In this document: positions 11,379 to 23,660 of the stretch, one piece after another
Position numbering within the stretch: position 1 is the first letter of the stretch
How the letters are laid out: every line of letters begins with the position of its first letter
Source of the DNA: Mikania micrantha
Lineage: Eukaryota > Streptophyta > Magnoliopsida > Asterales > Asteraceae
Direction of reading: 5' to 3'
NCBI GenBank assembly: GCA_009363875.1
Contig: CM018692.1
Coordinates: 446,501-510,500, forward strand
DNA: 64,000 nucleotides
Program-made: the position numbers and the translations under genes
Notes under the pieces: model-generated
Database searches by the model: none
The model's input: the letters and a program-made list of their open reading frames with translations, nothing else
What the model was told of the DNA's origin: nothing

Positions 11379-13096
11379 GTTCAGATGTGTTCACAGGTTT
11401 AATCAATATAGTAAAATGAACCACAATTTCATGTGCATACATTTGCAAGATCATGATATATTTTTATGCATGTATATGTATATGTATAATATTTTTATGT
11501 TATTTATCTAAATATATATAAAGTATTTAAATGAGGCCCACCAAAAGTATGGATAAAAGTTATTTTAACAGTAAGTAAATCTCTCCTCCTCCAAATCTAC
11601 TAGCTTGTTTTAACTTAAACCTCCACATGTGTGGATATATTTCACGTGACGCTATGAATATATATTACATAATTAATACAACAAGAAAAACTAACGGCAA
11701 GGAAAATTACATAATTAACTATGCATACTTTTGAGAGAGAGGAAGGATGAATTGAAGGCGTAGTATAAAAAACTACAAGGTCCACGAAAAAGGGCTTAAT
11801 TATGTACACAATTACTATATATGATCATTGTGCTCTAAACTAGATATTAGACGAAATCATGTAACTAAAACCATCAATGCTACTACTAGTTGAATGAAGC
11901 ATCATGATATTCAATAACTACTTTATTTCTAAATTATTGTAAATGTCTGGTAATTGGGTTAACTTGAAACCTTGTTTTAATAAAAGATTGTCTATGATAC
12001 AATGAAACATAACTTATCACTGGTCACATTAACATGTGTTGAGTCCTAATGTATTACACATATTTCAGTCTAAACTCAATTAAACATCCACCAGCTTAAT
12101 CAATAAGCATATTAAGAAATCATAAAGAAAAAGGGGTTACGTTTATGTGTTACATTTTTAGAACATGACTGTGCTACATCACCAATACATAAAATAGAGA
12201 ATGCCCAACTGGACAATCCCTTCTTCGTCATAACGTAATTTGACGCATAATCCAGAAAAATTCCTTAAAGAAAGGCAGATTGGAGTTATATGAACGATAC
12301 AAGGCAACAAAGATCACCACATACTAAATATTTTGTAATACTTAATACATAGAAATATGTTCAATGAAGTCACAATCTTTTATAAAAAGCAGTGTCTTGA
12401 AACATCATGGAAGTGTGATATGCAGGGGCGGCCCTGAGAATTCAAGTGCCCCGGACGTACTGAGAAAAAAAGGTCCCTAGTGAATTATGAGCTTGTGTTT
12501 TTTCGGTTTTGTGTTTGAAGATATAAGTAAATATATATAATTTAAAAGCGATTTTTAAAACTTTTATGCCATTACGATAAATGGGCCCTGGACGGAGTTC
12601 GGGTTTGCACCTCCCCAGAGCCTCCCATGGTGATATGGCAAGACCCTGTAAACTTTCACTTCATCAAACTATGGCACTAGAATATATACCACTAGCTTTG
12701 CCATGCGGACACATTAGCAGTGCTACAACACAATACATCGTTTTATTTAGCATGGCAAAATTTTAAGAACTAGTGGGTGTATACCTTAATATAATGTTGA
12801 CACATATTCAACTCCTATAACAAATATACGCTTTATGAGCATATGACATTAGGGCAATGGATTAAAGACCATTGAACAATATATATATATATATATATAT
12901 ATATTATACTGATGGTTATTATAATAGTATATAGACTTCAAATCAAAAAAAAAGTTTAGATAGAACCTTCCTTAATTAGGTTGATCTCTTCATTACTGTA
13001 TGTGTGTGTGTATACATGGGATGGAAATATACATAACCACTGAACGTGCAACAAACCAAAATAACCCGTCAAGATCAAGCCAAATATTTTATTATT
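11379..13096. other. Intergenic, AT-rich, with transposon debris
   Basis: Holds the 3' flank of the proton-channel gene. A remnant at about 12424-12620 starts CAGGGGCGGCCCTGAG and contains GGGCCCTGGACGG; similar GGGGCCC-edged remnants occur at 19826-20283 and 54945-55000, suggesting one non-autonomous DNA-transposon family. A (TA)13 run is at 12879-12904. No gene is supported. Confidence 0.5.
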
Positions 13097-13316
13097 TTAA
13101 CATCATTGTAAACACATTTAGAACACTTTTTTATTTTATGAGTTTGCGTAAATTTATTATCGTTTGATAGTTAACATCATTGTAAGTTTTGGGTCAAAAA
13201 CACTTACAGTGCTGTAAATTAAAAATTTACAACGATGTTAACTCTAAAACGGTGATGAATTTATGCAAACTCATAAAATAAGAAAGTGTTCTAGATGTGT
13301 TTACAACGATATTAAC
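13097..13316. mobile_element. Foldback MITE with about 100-bp hairpin arms
   Basis: The left arm (13097 to about 13203) and right arm (about 13210 to 13316) are reverse complements over almost their whole length with scattered mismatches. Shared blocks include GTAAACACAT, AGAACACTTT and ATGAGTTTGC. The centre pairs CACTTACAGTGCTGTAA. There is almost no loop, so a transcript would fold into a single long hairpin. No protein is encoded. Confidence 0.85.
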
Positions 13317-13418
13317 AAAAATCAGAGATTTGGTTTGTTCTCGATGGGTTATTGCATATTTAGTGAGTTATCTTATCATTTCCCTATATATATATATGTA
13401 TGTGCGTGTGTGTGTGTA

Positions 13419-13850
13419 TATAGGGTAAGGTTCCCCTAAAAAGTCTATTTTGCCTAAGAAGGCTAAGAAGGATTTTAAAAACTCGAAAACCGACTCAAAG
13501 AAACCCCGATTGAACTCATTTTTGCGTCATTGGAACCTGCTTGTCGAACCCTAAAACCCAAACCTTAAATCATAAACAATAAACCCTAATACTAAAACCA
13601 AAACTTTAAAAACAAATCTTTAACATAAAGATACAACTTAAAAGCTAAAAGCCAAGCCCTAAAACCTAAAATTTAAATCTAGATGTTAAAACGAAAACTT
13701 AAAATCTAATATTGTAGTGTTCGATGAGACGATTCCAATGCCATCAAAATGAGTTCAATCGGAGTTCGTTTGGGTCGGTTTTGAAGATTTTAAAAATCCT
13801 TCTTAGCCTTCTTAGGCAAAATATACTTTTTATTTGATCTTTCCCCTATA
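13419..13850. mobile_element. Non-autonomous DNA transposon with long terminal inverted repeats
   Basis: A 432-bp element begins TATAGGGTAAGG and ends CTTTCCCCTATA. The ends are inverted repeats of about 110 bp: outer part TATAGGG...AAAAAGT.TATTTTGCC, then CTAAGAAGGCTAAGAAGGATTTT against its reverse complement at 13793-13822, then TTGAACTCATTTT against AAAATGAGTTCAA. The long inverted repeats suggest a Mutator-like MITE. The flanks are TA repeats, so the target duplication cannot be read. The centre is A-rich with AAACCCTAAAA-type words and no coding potential. Confidence 0.8.
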
Positions 13851-16115
13851 TATATATATATAATATGGTATTGCTAATATTTTAAAAAATTCTATCTAAG
13901 CCATAAAAACGTATATTAGTTCGATTGATTAATTAATGACGTTAGGTATATTGGTTACATATTTGGCAGTTGCAGTCTTTTCTTTATAATTGGTTATTGT
14001 AAACATGTAGCTCGTATATTAATTGGTGGATATGTAAGGAGCTCATATGGGACAAGGTTGTCCAAATGCTTGTTGGTGTAAGATATATCGGGCAGAAGAG
14101 ATGCATTTTATGGAACTCTATTTCAATGTTAAGAGAGAGAATCTTAGCTTATGGAGCACATTAATTAAAATGAATGTATTATCCAATTTTACTCAATCTA
14201 GTCTTCTTGATGTTCCTTTTAACCATAGTTTAGCCAAAATTGATACAGAAACAAATAAAATCAGAGAACCATCGTAATTTATGCAGCGCAACAAAAATAC
14301 AAGAAATATAAAAATTCATCAAAATATAATTATAAAATACAAGAAATATCTATAAAACTATTAAAATGTTTAACAAAAAAACGGTGTTAGAGGGTTGGAG
14401 CATATCAATACATAAGCATTCATAATGAATCAAAAATGACAATTTAAAGCCTTTGAATAAAATGTGTTATTAGACCAAATCACAACAGGTGAAATCGAAG
14501 TTTAGTCTGAACATTGTGTTTCAAATAATTGTTTTTGAAATTTTTATTAGGATATTTTTATTAAAAAAATTGTGTCTTTAAAATTAATATATTTTAATGT
14601 CTTAAAAAATCGTTTTATTTTAAAAATGTATTAAAAGTATATTTAATATTAGATATTTAATTGAAGAGAGAGGAGAGAAATAAAAATTGAAAAGTTTAAA
14701 AAACATGTAATGTGACACTAAAAACCTTTATTTATTAGTATAGATAGATGTGCTCATAAAAAGACATGTTATCCCATAAAAAGACATCACAATTCCTACC
14801 AAGATAACTCGAAGTTCCAACCAACAAGAAACGTAATGAACCTAAAAAAAAAGGATAATAGCCCAGCAGAAATTACTTGTTTTTCGACCCCCCTTTATAG
14901 GTTATATCCATATATATTTTGATTGAAAACTTATACTTGATCCCGTCGCTTTTTTTAGAATTGAGAGAATACCCCATATGAATTTGACTTTATTTTGTTT
15001 GCTTCCGAAGTAACTCTCATCAACTAGCACTAGTTTGATGTGAACCTTTAGGAGTAATTCATTAAATTTGTTAGATCTTAACTAACAACATACCCTTTGT
15101 ATGATCTAACTAAAGATAGCCACATACATATGAGTCGACCAACGTTACAGTTCATCCATCCGTCGATTCGGATTTATTTGAATATAGCTAGAACATAGCA
15201 CTTTCTTGAAACCAGTGGCGGACCCACAATTTTTTTTCATGGGGGCGAAATTGTTTTAAAAGTTATATATTTAGAGTTTCGATATATAATATTTTCTTTT
15301 TATTTTGTTCCGATCGGGTTAGGTCAAACCGGGTCGGGTCATGTTAAAAAAAATCAGACTAAAGTTCATATATAAAATCATAACAAAAATACATTACAAC
15401 TAAATTTATTCTTATGCCTGACAAAATGGACGAGTTGGGTTGGGTAACAGGTTAGAAGGCTGCGAGTTAGGATGAATGCGAGTTATCATGTAATGATGTT
15501 TTGAAAATTTAGACTTGTACCATCAGATTTTTTTTGATTTGAAAATTAGTAAATAGAGATAATGGTATTAAATTTAAGAGATTCAATTAAAGATTTGGGT
15601 TTTTCTTTTAATTCAAGCGATTGGTTTCCGGTGAGACGGATTTTGTGAGTAATTGTTATTTTTACAACATATTTGTAAGGATTTTGTATAATTTAATGTT
15701 TTATGAAAAATTTGTATAGAGTTCGTGATAAGATGTTTGATTTTGCTATGTAATTTATGTTTCTGCAAATTTGATATAATACTCATTCTTGAAGGTGTAC
15801 CATGATAACCTGCTGCAATACGTGTGAAGAATAAAGCTAGTTTCATTTGTTAAGCAAAAAGTTTTTTAAAAATGAATTATATTCTTTGTGTTTTTGAGGG
15901 GCATCTTTGGATCAATTCTTTCGACTTAAGGGGAGTATCAGAATGGGCCAAAGTGGTAGGGGTTATAGTGACAAACTTTATGTTAACTTTAAGATTACCA
16001 TCTTATGAGTCGCGACCAGTCGTCGTCTTCATTTATTTTCCCGACTTTAATTTCACTGCTCCGGCGCCGGCGTTGAGTATCGCATACGACGTTGTATCTC
16101 CATTCAAAAGTCATC
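13851..16115. other. Intergenic before the aspartic protease
   Basis: AT-rich and without a supported gene. The 76-codon frame at 14047-14277 has no recognisable domain. At 14720-14745 the sequence TTTATTAGTATAGATAG resembles, on the minus strand, the TCTATACTAATAAA start of a Helitron, but the other end was not found. At 15215-15260 there is a GTGGCGGACCCAC transposon-remnant word. The last 250 bases hold the protease promoter and 5' UTR. Confidence 0.5.
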
Positions 16116-19100
16116 ATGGAAAAAACGACCAGATTCATCTCTTTTATCTCTGTTGTTTTGATCTCTGTTTCCGTGGCTGTAAGTAACGAAGACGATTTCC
16201 GTGGTGCTGTTTTCGGTGTGAGTTCCAAATTCTCCGGCAAGGAACGATCACTTAGCCTTTTCAAAGCTCACGACAACCTCCGACACCTTCAGATTCTAGC
16301 ATCAGGTGTCGATCTACCTCTCGGTGGAACCGGTCGTCCTGATGCCGTTGGGTAAACACACTTACTAATACAATCTCTTGATATTGCGATGTATTCTATT
16401 ATAGGTTATATGATCTTGATTTATTGCTTGCGAATTCTATGTTTTTTATGCTTGTTTGATTTTCATCAAGAATTAGGGCTTTTGTAGGCTGAAATCAAGC
16501 TGCAATATTGATTTCATGATGATTGGCTCCATTATTGGAGTAAGAAATGTGTTAAATTAATGGTGCATACTAGTTTATAGTTCACATGGTTATTTGAGAC
16601 TTTGTGATTCTGTATCCTGAAAATAGCATGGCACTTTTGTTTGGTTTAATTCAATCAACTATGAGAAATAGGTTCTGTAAATTGGTACTTTTGTTCTTGT
16701 AAATCAATGAAATACATACCACTGGTGCCGTGAGTTGAATAATGGTGATTTAATAGTTTGTAGTGGAATATAATGTTATTGTATTGTGTTGTATGTAATG
16801 CAGTAATGTTATGTTTATAGTCTGACATTGATCTGAATTGGAAACTACGGTTCTGCAGTCTGTACTATGCCAAAATTGGAATTGGAACACCACCCAAGGA
16901 ATATTATGTGCAAGTAGACACAGGAAGTGATATAATGTGGATCAACTGTATAGAATGCCGAGAATGCCCTAAAAGAGGCTATCATGGGGTATCTATTTTA
17001 ATTTAAAATATTTGTAAATATTTCTCTATATCCAAGATGTTATGTATATGATTGCCAATAATTTTCACTTACAAATGCTTCACACAGCTGGAACTTACAC
17101 TATATGATCCAGAAGATTCATTCACATGGAATCCAGTTACATGTTCTTCAGGGTTTTGTGCAGAGATCAATGGTGGTGCAGTTACTGGTTGTAAGCCCAA
17201 TGCATCTTGTCTATATACCGAGACTTATGGTGACGGGAGCTATAGTATTGGTTACTTTGTAATGGATGTTGTTCAATATGACAGCGTGTCAGGTGACTTG
17301 GAAACTAAACTAGCAAATGGAAGTGTTATATTTGGGTATGTTTTCATCTCTGTTATTGATGTTAAGATGTTTGCAACCTGAAGTTTTATATTTGATATTG
17401 CATGCTTTTGATAAAGTTGCATCAAACTAGGTTACGGTCACGTGTTACACTTACATGAGCACTTTTAGGAAAGTACAAAATATCATATATATATAAATTA
17501 TGTAGTGAATCATATATGATGATTGATTAACCATTTAAAAAAATACTGAAAGACAAAACATACACAATTTCTCAACCATGAAGCTCATATTATAAATTTT
17601 CTACTTATCATTTATACTGCCTGACGTATTAGTTTGATAACTGAAAGGGTGAAAATATGAAATTAGATCATACATTATATTACTCTTTTCTACATTTATG
17701 ATTTAAAAAGTTTGTTACATTAAAATGAAATTTAGGATTGGACTTGTTATGAGCATGTTGAGAACAACAATGTAATGTAATACTCAAGTTCATTATATGT
17801 CCATTATAATATAAGGAAATGCGTTACCTTATAGTATAATCAACAAATGAGATAAGTAGATAAGAAACAAAAATATCATGTCTATTTTTAATAGAAGGGT
17901 AAAATTGAAATTTGAAATGTATAATTAAGTTAGAATGCTCAATCATTTGACATATGGATTTTGGGACATTTGGATAGGTTAAATGATTGGGAAGGTTTGA
18001 AATACTCCAATTTTGTTACCGTTTTATTAGTTAGTATAAGTATACATTTTACCTTTGAGCCCGTGCTTGTTATTTATTTCGTTTCTATTTATGTTCCCAA
18101 TGCTTCTGTTCATTATAAATGATCAGGTGTGGCGCAAGACAATCTGGTAATCTTGGTTCTTCTGAGGAAGCACTTGATGGAATTCTTGGTTTTGGAAAAT
18201 CAAATTCATCCATAATTTCACAGTTGGCTTCATCTGGGAAAGTGAAAAAGATGTTTGCACATTGTTTAGATGGTGACAATGGTGGTGGTATTTTTGCAAT
18301 TGGCCATGTTGTTCAGCCAAAGGTTAATTCAACACCTTTGATTGCAGATGAGTATGTGGAAAATTCTCTCTTTCTGCAAAAATATATACATTTAATAAAG
18401 ATATTATTTAAAAAAAATCTAAGGAGACTTTCCAGTGATTTGTTTTGTCACATTTATTTATGGTTTTCTTTGCAATATATTAGCATACATGTATATCAGC
18501 GTCCACATTTAACAGCTATGTGACTACTTACTAAGTTGTTTATCTTGAATTTTTTTTTGAAATGCATATATTTTATTAATTTGTTTTATTTATGATATTG
18601 TAAATTTGTACGTGTGTATATATGCATTTTTTGAAAAATGTTTGTAATTATGGTTTATACTTATATATAATAATATTTTCATTTAGCTAATTATTATAAT
18701 TTTATATGTAATAGTATTTTATTGAGTAACAGTTTATTGAATCATATAATCTTTCTTATATTTATATATTATTAGGTTTGTTTAAGCTTGCGAGCCTTAT
18801 CAAGATTAGTGTATGTGCATGAAGCTCTGGTTCAAGCTTGGCTTGAACTCATGTAGGCTCAGTCAAGTACAGCATTTGCTCTGCTCACCTACTCTCTTGC
18901 AAAAAATGAGCAACATGCAACATCCTTTGATTACATGTGCATGCATATATATGATTGTGATTACATCTAAAATATAACTGGGGCATGTTGAATATTGTAA
19001 CTTACTAACTTTACATGTGCATCCAGTATAATTTGAAAAAACCAACTTTCTCTATTCTTTTTTGGTGCCTTAGATATTACTGTACTTGTTTACTTTGCAT

Positions 19101-22100
19101 TGAAGCTAATATTGGTCACTTTTAAAACTACAGGCCTCATTATTCTGCTAATGTTACGGGAATTGAAGTTGGAACCCAGTTTTTGAATCTTTCAACAAGT
19201 ACACAGGGTTCAGGGGACAAGAGAAGAACAATAATAGATAGCGGTACAACATTGGCTTATCTTCCAGATGCAATCTACAAACCTTTAGTGACCGAGGTGA
19301 AATGTTTTGATGCATTATACTACTAGTTTTATTGAATAGAATTGCTTCTTTAGAAGTTACACCATATATTTTGTTTATATTTTCTATTCTTTTTTCTTAG
19401 ATAGTTGCAGGGCAGCCTGATTTGAGGTTACGCACTCTTCATGACCAGTATACGTGCTTTGAATTCTCTGGAAGGTATAGTGGATATGGAGTCATTATGA
19501 CATTGAGCTTTTATGGTTGATTATTAGAGGGATTTTTTATTTCATTAACTCTTATAATTATTTTTCCATTAAAATTCAGGGCTTTGTAAAGGTTTTTTCA
19601 TGATTTCATTTAATACTGTGATAGTATACTATAGTTTTAACTTTTAAGTAGTAAGCACATATAGTTGATTATAGTATGTTTTATCTTTACGGGTCAGGAA
19701 GGTAAAATAGTAAGTAGCTAACAAGGAAATGGGTCAAATGGGTTGAAGGTCCTTACTCCTTACATAATTTCTAAGTAGAGGTGGTAGTCTCAACCTATAT
19801 ACTTATAAATTGTTGATAGGGTAATCCAGGGCCAACTCAACCATTTTGGGGGCCCCAAGCTGAAAAAAAAAGTCAGGCCCTTCACTATTAGTTTTGTTAA
19901 AAACTCTCATCCTTTTATCTGGGCTTGAAACCAACAATAATAAACTAAAAGTTTATACCTGGTGGAGTTGAAAAAATGTGTTTATATTTTACATGTATAA
20001 AAATATTTAGATTTAATTTATTTTTTCTAGTTTTTTCAAAGGCAAATTCTTTAATAAAATGTTCATAATCAATATTTTTTTTTAAATTTCTTTAATTGAA
20101 TGTTAGAAGGCCTTTATATGGGCTTTTGTTGAATCTTCTAATCTTCTATTCTTTTCAAAGCCCACAAGCTAAAAAATGTCCACAAATCAAAAAACTCCAC
20201 TACATATGAAAAGTTTTTAAAAAAAATTGGAGGCTCTATATTTTTGGGGGCCCTAAGTCCTTATTTGGGTTGCTTGGCCCGTTGGGTAATCTACTAATGC
20301 TTTATCTTCTGGTCATGCAGGTAAAATAAATAGAGTTAGCTTTAACGGTAAGAGTAAAAGAGGTCAAATTGGTTAAAACTTGAAAGCCATCTAAAATTTA
20401 AATTATGTAATCATATTGATATACTAAATAAGTAAATAAGTAAATATTTAATAAATTAAAATACTATTAAAATAATATAACATATGTAGTTATATATGAC
20501 ACCGCAAAATATATTAGAAAAAAAAAAACTGGACAGTTTTTACCCATATCAAAATACTGCTTTTGATCTAAACTTTTTACCCAGCTCGCACCATGTGGTA
20601 TATGCAGTCCTTTTTATTTAAATTTTAAAATACCATAAAGTAGAATGACTTGCTAGCTTAAGTTTTTTAATTTTTCAGGGTTGATGATGGATTTCCTGCG
20701 GTTACGTTTTATTTTGAAAATTCACTTTCTTTGAAGGTTTATCCTCATGATTATTTGTTTGCCTTTGTAAGTATCTCTGGTTGGATTCTTTTGTCTGCAT
20801 GAAAACATTCATTCCATCATATTATAATCTTAGGTTGCTAGGGTGTAAATTGACCATAACATGCTTTTATCAAGTAAGATTTCCAAGTGTAGATTTTAAT
20901 TAGGGCAGACAGCTATGGATTATATGCGAAGAGTTGATTTTGACAAGATAAATGTATAAAACATTGCAGGAAGATTTCTTGTGTTTTGGCTGGCAAAACA
21001 ATGGTTTGGATTCATTAAGTACAACCGACACAATTTTATTGGGAGGTAAACTCTATATGGTTATCCAAGATTATTGTCTTGGTGTGATACTTTAAGAAAT
21101 AACCACCACCGCTTAATTCATATCTAATTTTTACTTCACATTAAACTTTATTAATTTTCTGCAAGCAAAACATATTTTTAGGACTTTATTTAAAAAATTT
21201 ATCTTCATTATAAAAAGTCTTAAGTCTTAACATAATTAGAGGGAGCTGCCACATGTCATGCTATTAGGTATTCAATTTCTTACTTTTTATCACTTGGGTT
21301 TAGATTAGACCATGCACATTGAATTGGATTTTTAATTTATATATGATGTTTTCAATACACCCCCATTCATATTTGCCTTTTATTTTTCATATACGAAGTT
21401 AATATTATAGGAAATAACTAATTTTTAAAATACAAACCGAATGTCAGTATGGGTTTAAATGGGAAGTTTTCTGTTAATTACTACATAATGGAGGGTTTGA
21501 AATTGAAAAATGAGGAAATTCTAATTTAATCGGACATGTGACCATGTGGGTATGCTAATTTAAGTCTAAATCCTTTAAATTTGTTACTTCTATATTACGT
21601 GTCAGATTTATAATTTATAACATGACAATTTCATTGCTAAAGTGCAGTATCTTCTATTGGATTATAAAGCCTAGCATTTTTAAAATCAATATGAAATATT
21701 TCAAAATTTCAGCATTGATTGCACTACTTTTTGCATTTGATGTGATGACAAAAGATTTGTATCTATCCTTTCCCCCCAGACCCTACTGAAAAGTGGGAAT
21801 ATACTGGGTAAGGTTGTTGTTGTATGTGATGACAAAAGATTGATAACTAATTGAATATATCGGACTTGAACCAAAAAGCAGAAGTATGATATTTGTTTTC
21901 TAAGTCGATTACACTTGTTTCTAGGAATGATGAAGCATAAAACAGTTAACTATTTGATCTACTATACCTTTTTCGCTTTCAATATCACTGCAGGTTCATT
22001 AGGAATAAAGTTTTTTTAATTGCGTGATAACTACTAATAATTTGACTTATATCTAATCTACGTGTCAAACAAATAAACAAAACAAACATGCGTAGTAAAA

Positions 22101-23012
22101 TCTTGCTTGTAGCCTAAGTATCCATAATAACTGAGAAGACATTCAGATTAATCGGATTAAACTGCTGCAACTTTGATTAGTTGTAGTATATTTGATTTTC
22201 CGATTTTTAACACTGAAGTTATTTCTGAGTGCTATTGTCTTTGGTTGTTACGCAGATCTGGTACTATCAAATAAGCTTGTTTTGTATGATCTTGAAAACC
22301 AAACAATTGGATGGACAGAGTATAATTGTAAGTTGTGATTTACTGATTCGGTTTAGCATGTATTTATATATATTTTATCCTGATTTCTGAATATGCTAAT
22401 TCTACAACACATATTATGTCAGGGGTTTTCGTTTTCCAAGCTCCATTATTGTTACTTTGTTGTTCCACCCCTGTTGTCTTTAAGTATCCTTTCAGTTTTA
22501 AGACCTTTTGGATCCAAGTTGCAACATAGTAGGTGGTTGTGACATGAATGTTTAACAGTTTTCTTCATTTATCTTTTGGGTCCACATATTTCTGTCAACT
22601 AAGTGTCACTCTTCGTGACCCTGCGACATGTTGCTTTCGTGGCTGCACAAATCTTATCACTTTTTATAGTAATACACAATATCACAATTCTCAGTCTGTT
22701 GGAGAATATTGATTAGAGACTCTACCTAATGATTATCTAGAAAATAGGATGATTATAGAACCTTTTTTAGAAAGTAGTTTATTCAGCATTATCAAACTAG
22801 ATATTCTTCAGTTGTATCATTGGTGCCCCTAACTACTACCTTGTTTTTTAATGGTTCCAGGCTCTTCCACCATCAAATTGAGGGATGAAATTACTGGATC
22901 AGTCCATTTAGTAGGTCCTCATTCTATACCATCTGCGGGCAGTCGGATTCCTAGTAGAAGATTTCTAATAACATTTTTAATAATTGCTCTACTACACCAT
23001 TTTATATCTTGA
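16116..23012 (+). CDS. Aspartic protease, A1 family, probable GPI-anchored (AP36/AP39-like)
   Basis: Ten exons join in phase: 16116-16351, 16859-16988, 17088-17335, 18127-18351, 19134-19296, 19401-19474, 20679-20766, 20970-21045, 22256-22327, 22861-23012. Product 487 aa. A hydrophobic stretch at residues 7-22 is a signal peptide. The first catalytic motif is DTGSD (D99) in VQVDTGSDIMWINC, the second DSGTT (D315) in TIIDSGTTLAYLPD. The Y of the flap lies in the YGDGSYSIGYF segment. The two lobes and pattern of paired cysteines (CIECREC, CSSGFC) are those of plant atypical/nucellin-like aspartic proteases. The C terminus ends in a hydrophobic tail (RRFLITFLIIALLHHFIS, 470-487) after a Ser/Gly-rich stretch, as in GPI-anchored members. 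It is expected to act at the cell surface or in the secretory pathway; its substrate is unknown. Introns 6 and 8 carry transposon insertions. Confidence 0.95.
19826..20283. mobile_element. Non-autonomous element remnant in intron 6 of the protease
   Basis: Left edge CAGGGCCAACTCAACC..GGGGGCCCCAAG and right edge GGGGGCCCTAAG..GGGTTGCTTGGCCCG are roughly inverted copies of each other, enclosing AT-rich sequence without a frame. This fits an old hAT-like MITE. Edges are approximate and no clear target duplication was found. Confidence 0.5.
21758..21823 (+). mobile_element. 5'-truncated SINE with 18-bp target duplication
   Basis: The 66-bp body runs from TGTATCTATCC through CCCCCCAGACCCTACTGAAAAG to a (TTG)n tail, the 3' end of a plant SINE with TTG tail. 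It is flanked by the perfect 18-bp direct repeat ATGTGATGACAAAAGATT at 21740-21757 and 21824-21841. It lies in intron 8 of the protease. Most of the usual body (A and B boxes) is missing. Confidence 0.88.
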
Positions 23013-23593
23013 TTCCTGAAGATATCTAAAGCTACGGTAGGTGGTTGTGCTAAATAGGCAATACGCACTAAAGATTTAGGCAAACATAACACAGGTATTG
23101 AATCCATTGTTTGGTAGCATGTCATATATCACAGAATCGAATTTAAACAAAAAAAGAAAGGTGATCTCTGTAAATAATTTCACAATCTGCAGATGGGTTT
23201 CTGTGAAAACTGAAAAGGGGCTTTTCATCATTTTGCTGTAAAATATATTTTTTTTTTTGGGTTTATGTATTATCTTTTTCTTTAGCTTAGCATGCCATTG
23301 GATCATGATGCTAATGAAAGTCGATTGTTTTTGCTGGGTAGATGCAACTTCTACTTTTGCTTCTAGAAGGAGCTGGTTTTCTACTTTTAAATGCTATCTG
23401 TTTACCTGAACCTTTGGTTAGTACATTGATATGGTTAAATCAGTTTTCTGATATTGGGTTTTAAGGTCACCAAAGAAAAAGAAGGCATTATTGCATAAAG
23501 AAACTGTGGAACATGTCATGCCATCTGGATCTTAATTTGGTCGACTTAAACTTGAAAAGATGCATTTGTTTTCGCCCAGCCTGTTTTTGTATG

Positions 23594-23660
<67 letters not shown>

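Noticed and set aside
14047..14277. 76-codon plus-strand frame
   Set aside because: No recognisable domain, no splice partners in phase, and surrounded by AT-rich repeat debris.
14700..14750. Second Helitron on the minus strand
   Set aside because: Only a TCTATACTAATAAA-like 5' end was seen; no CTRR end with hairpin was found.
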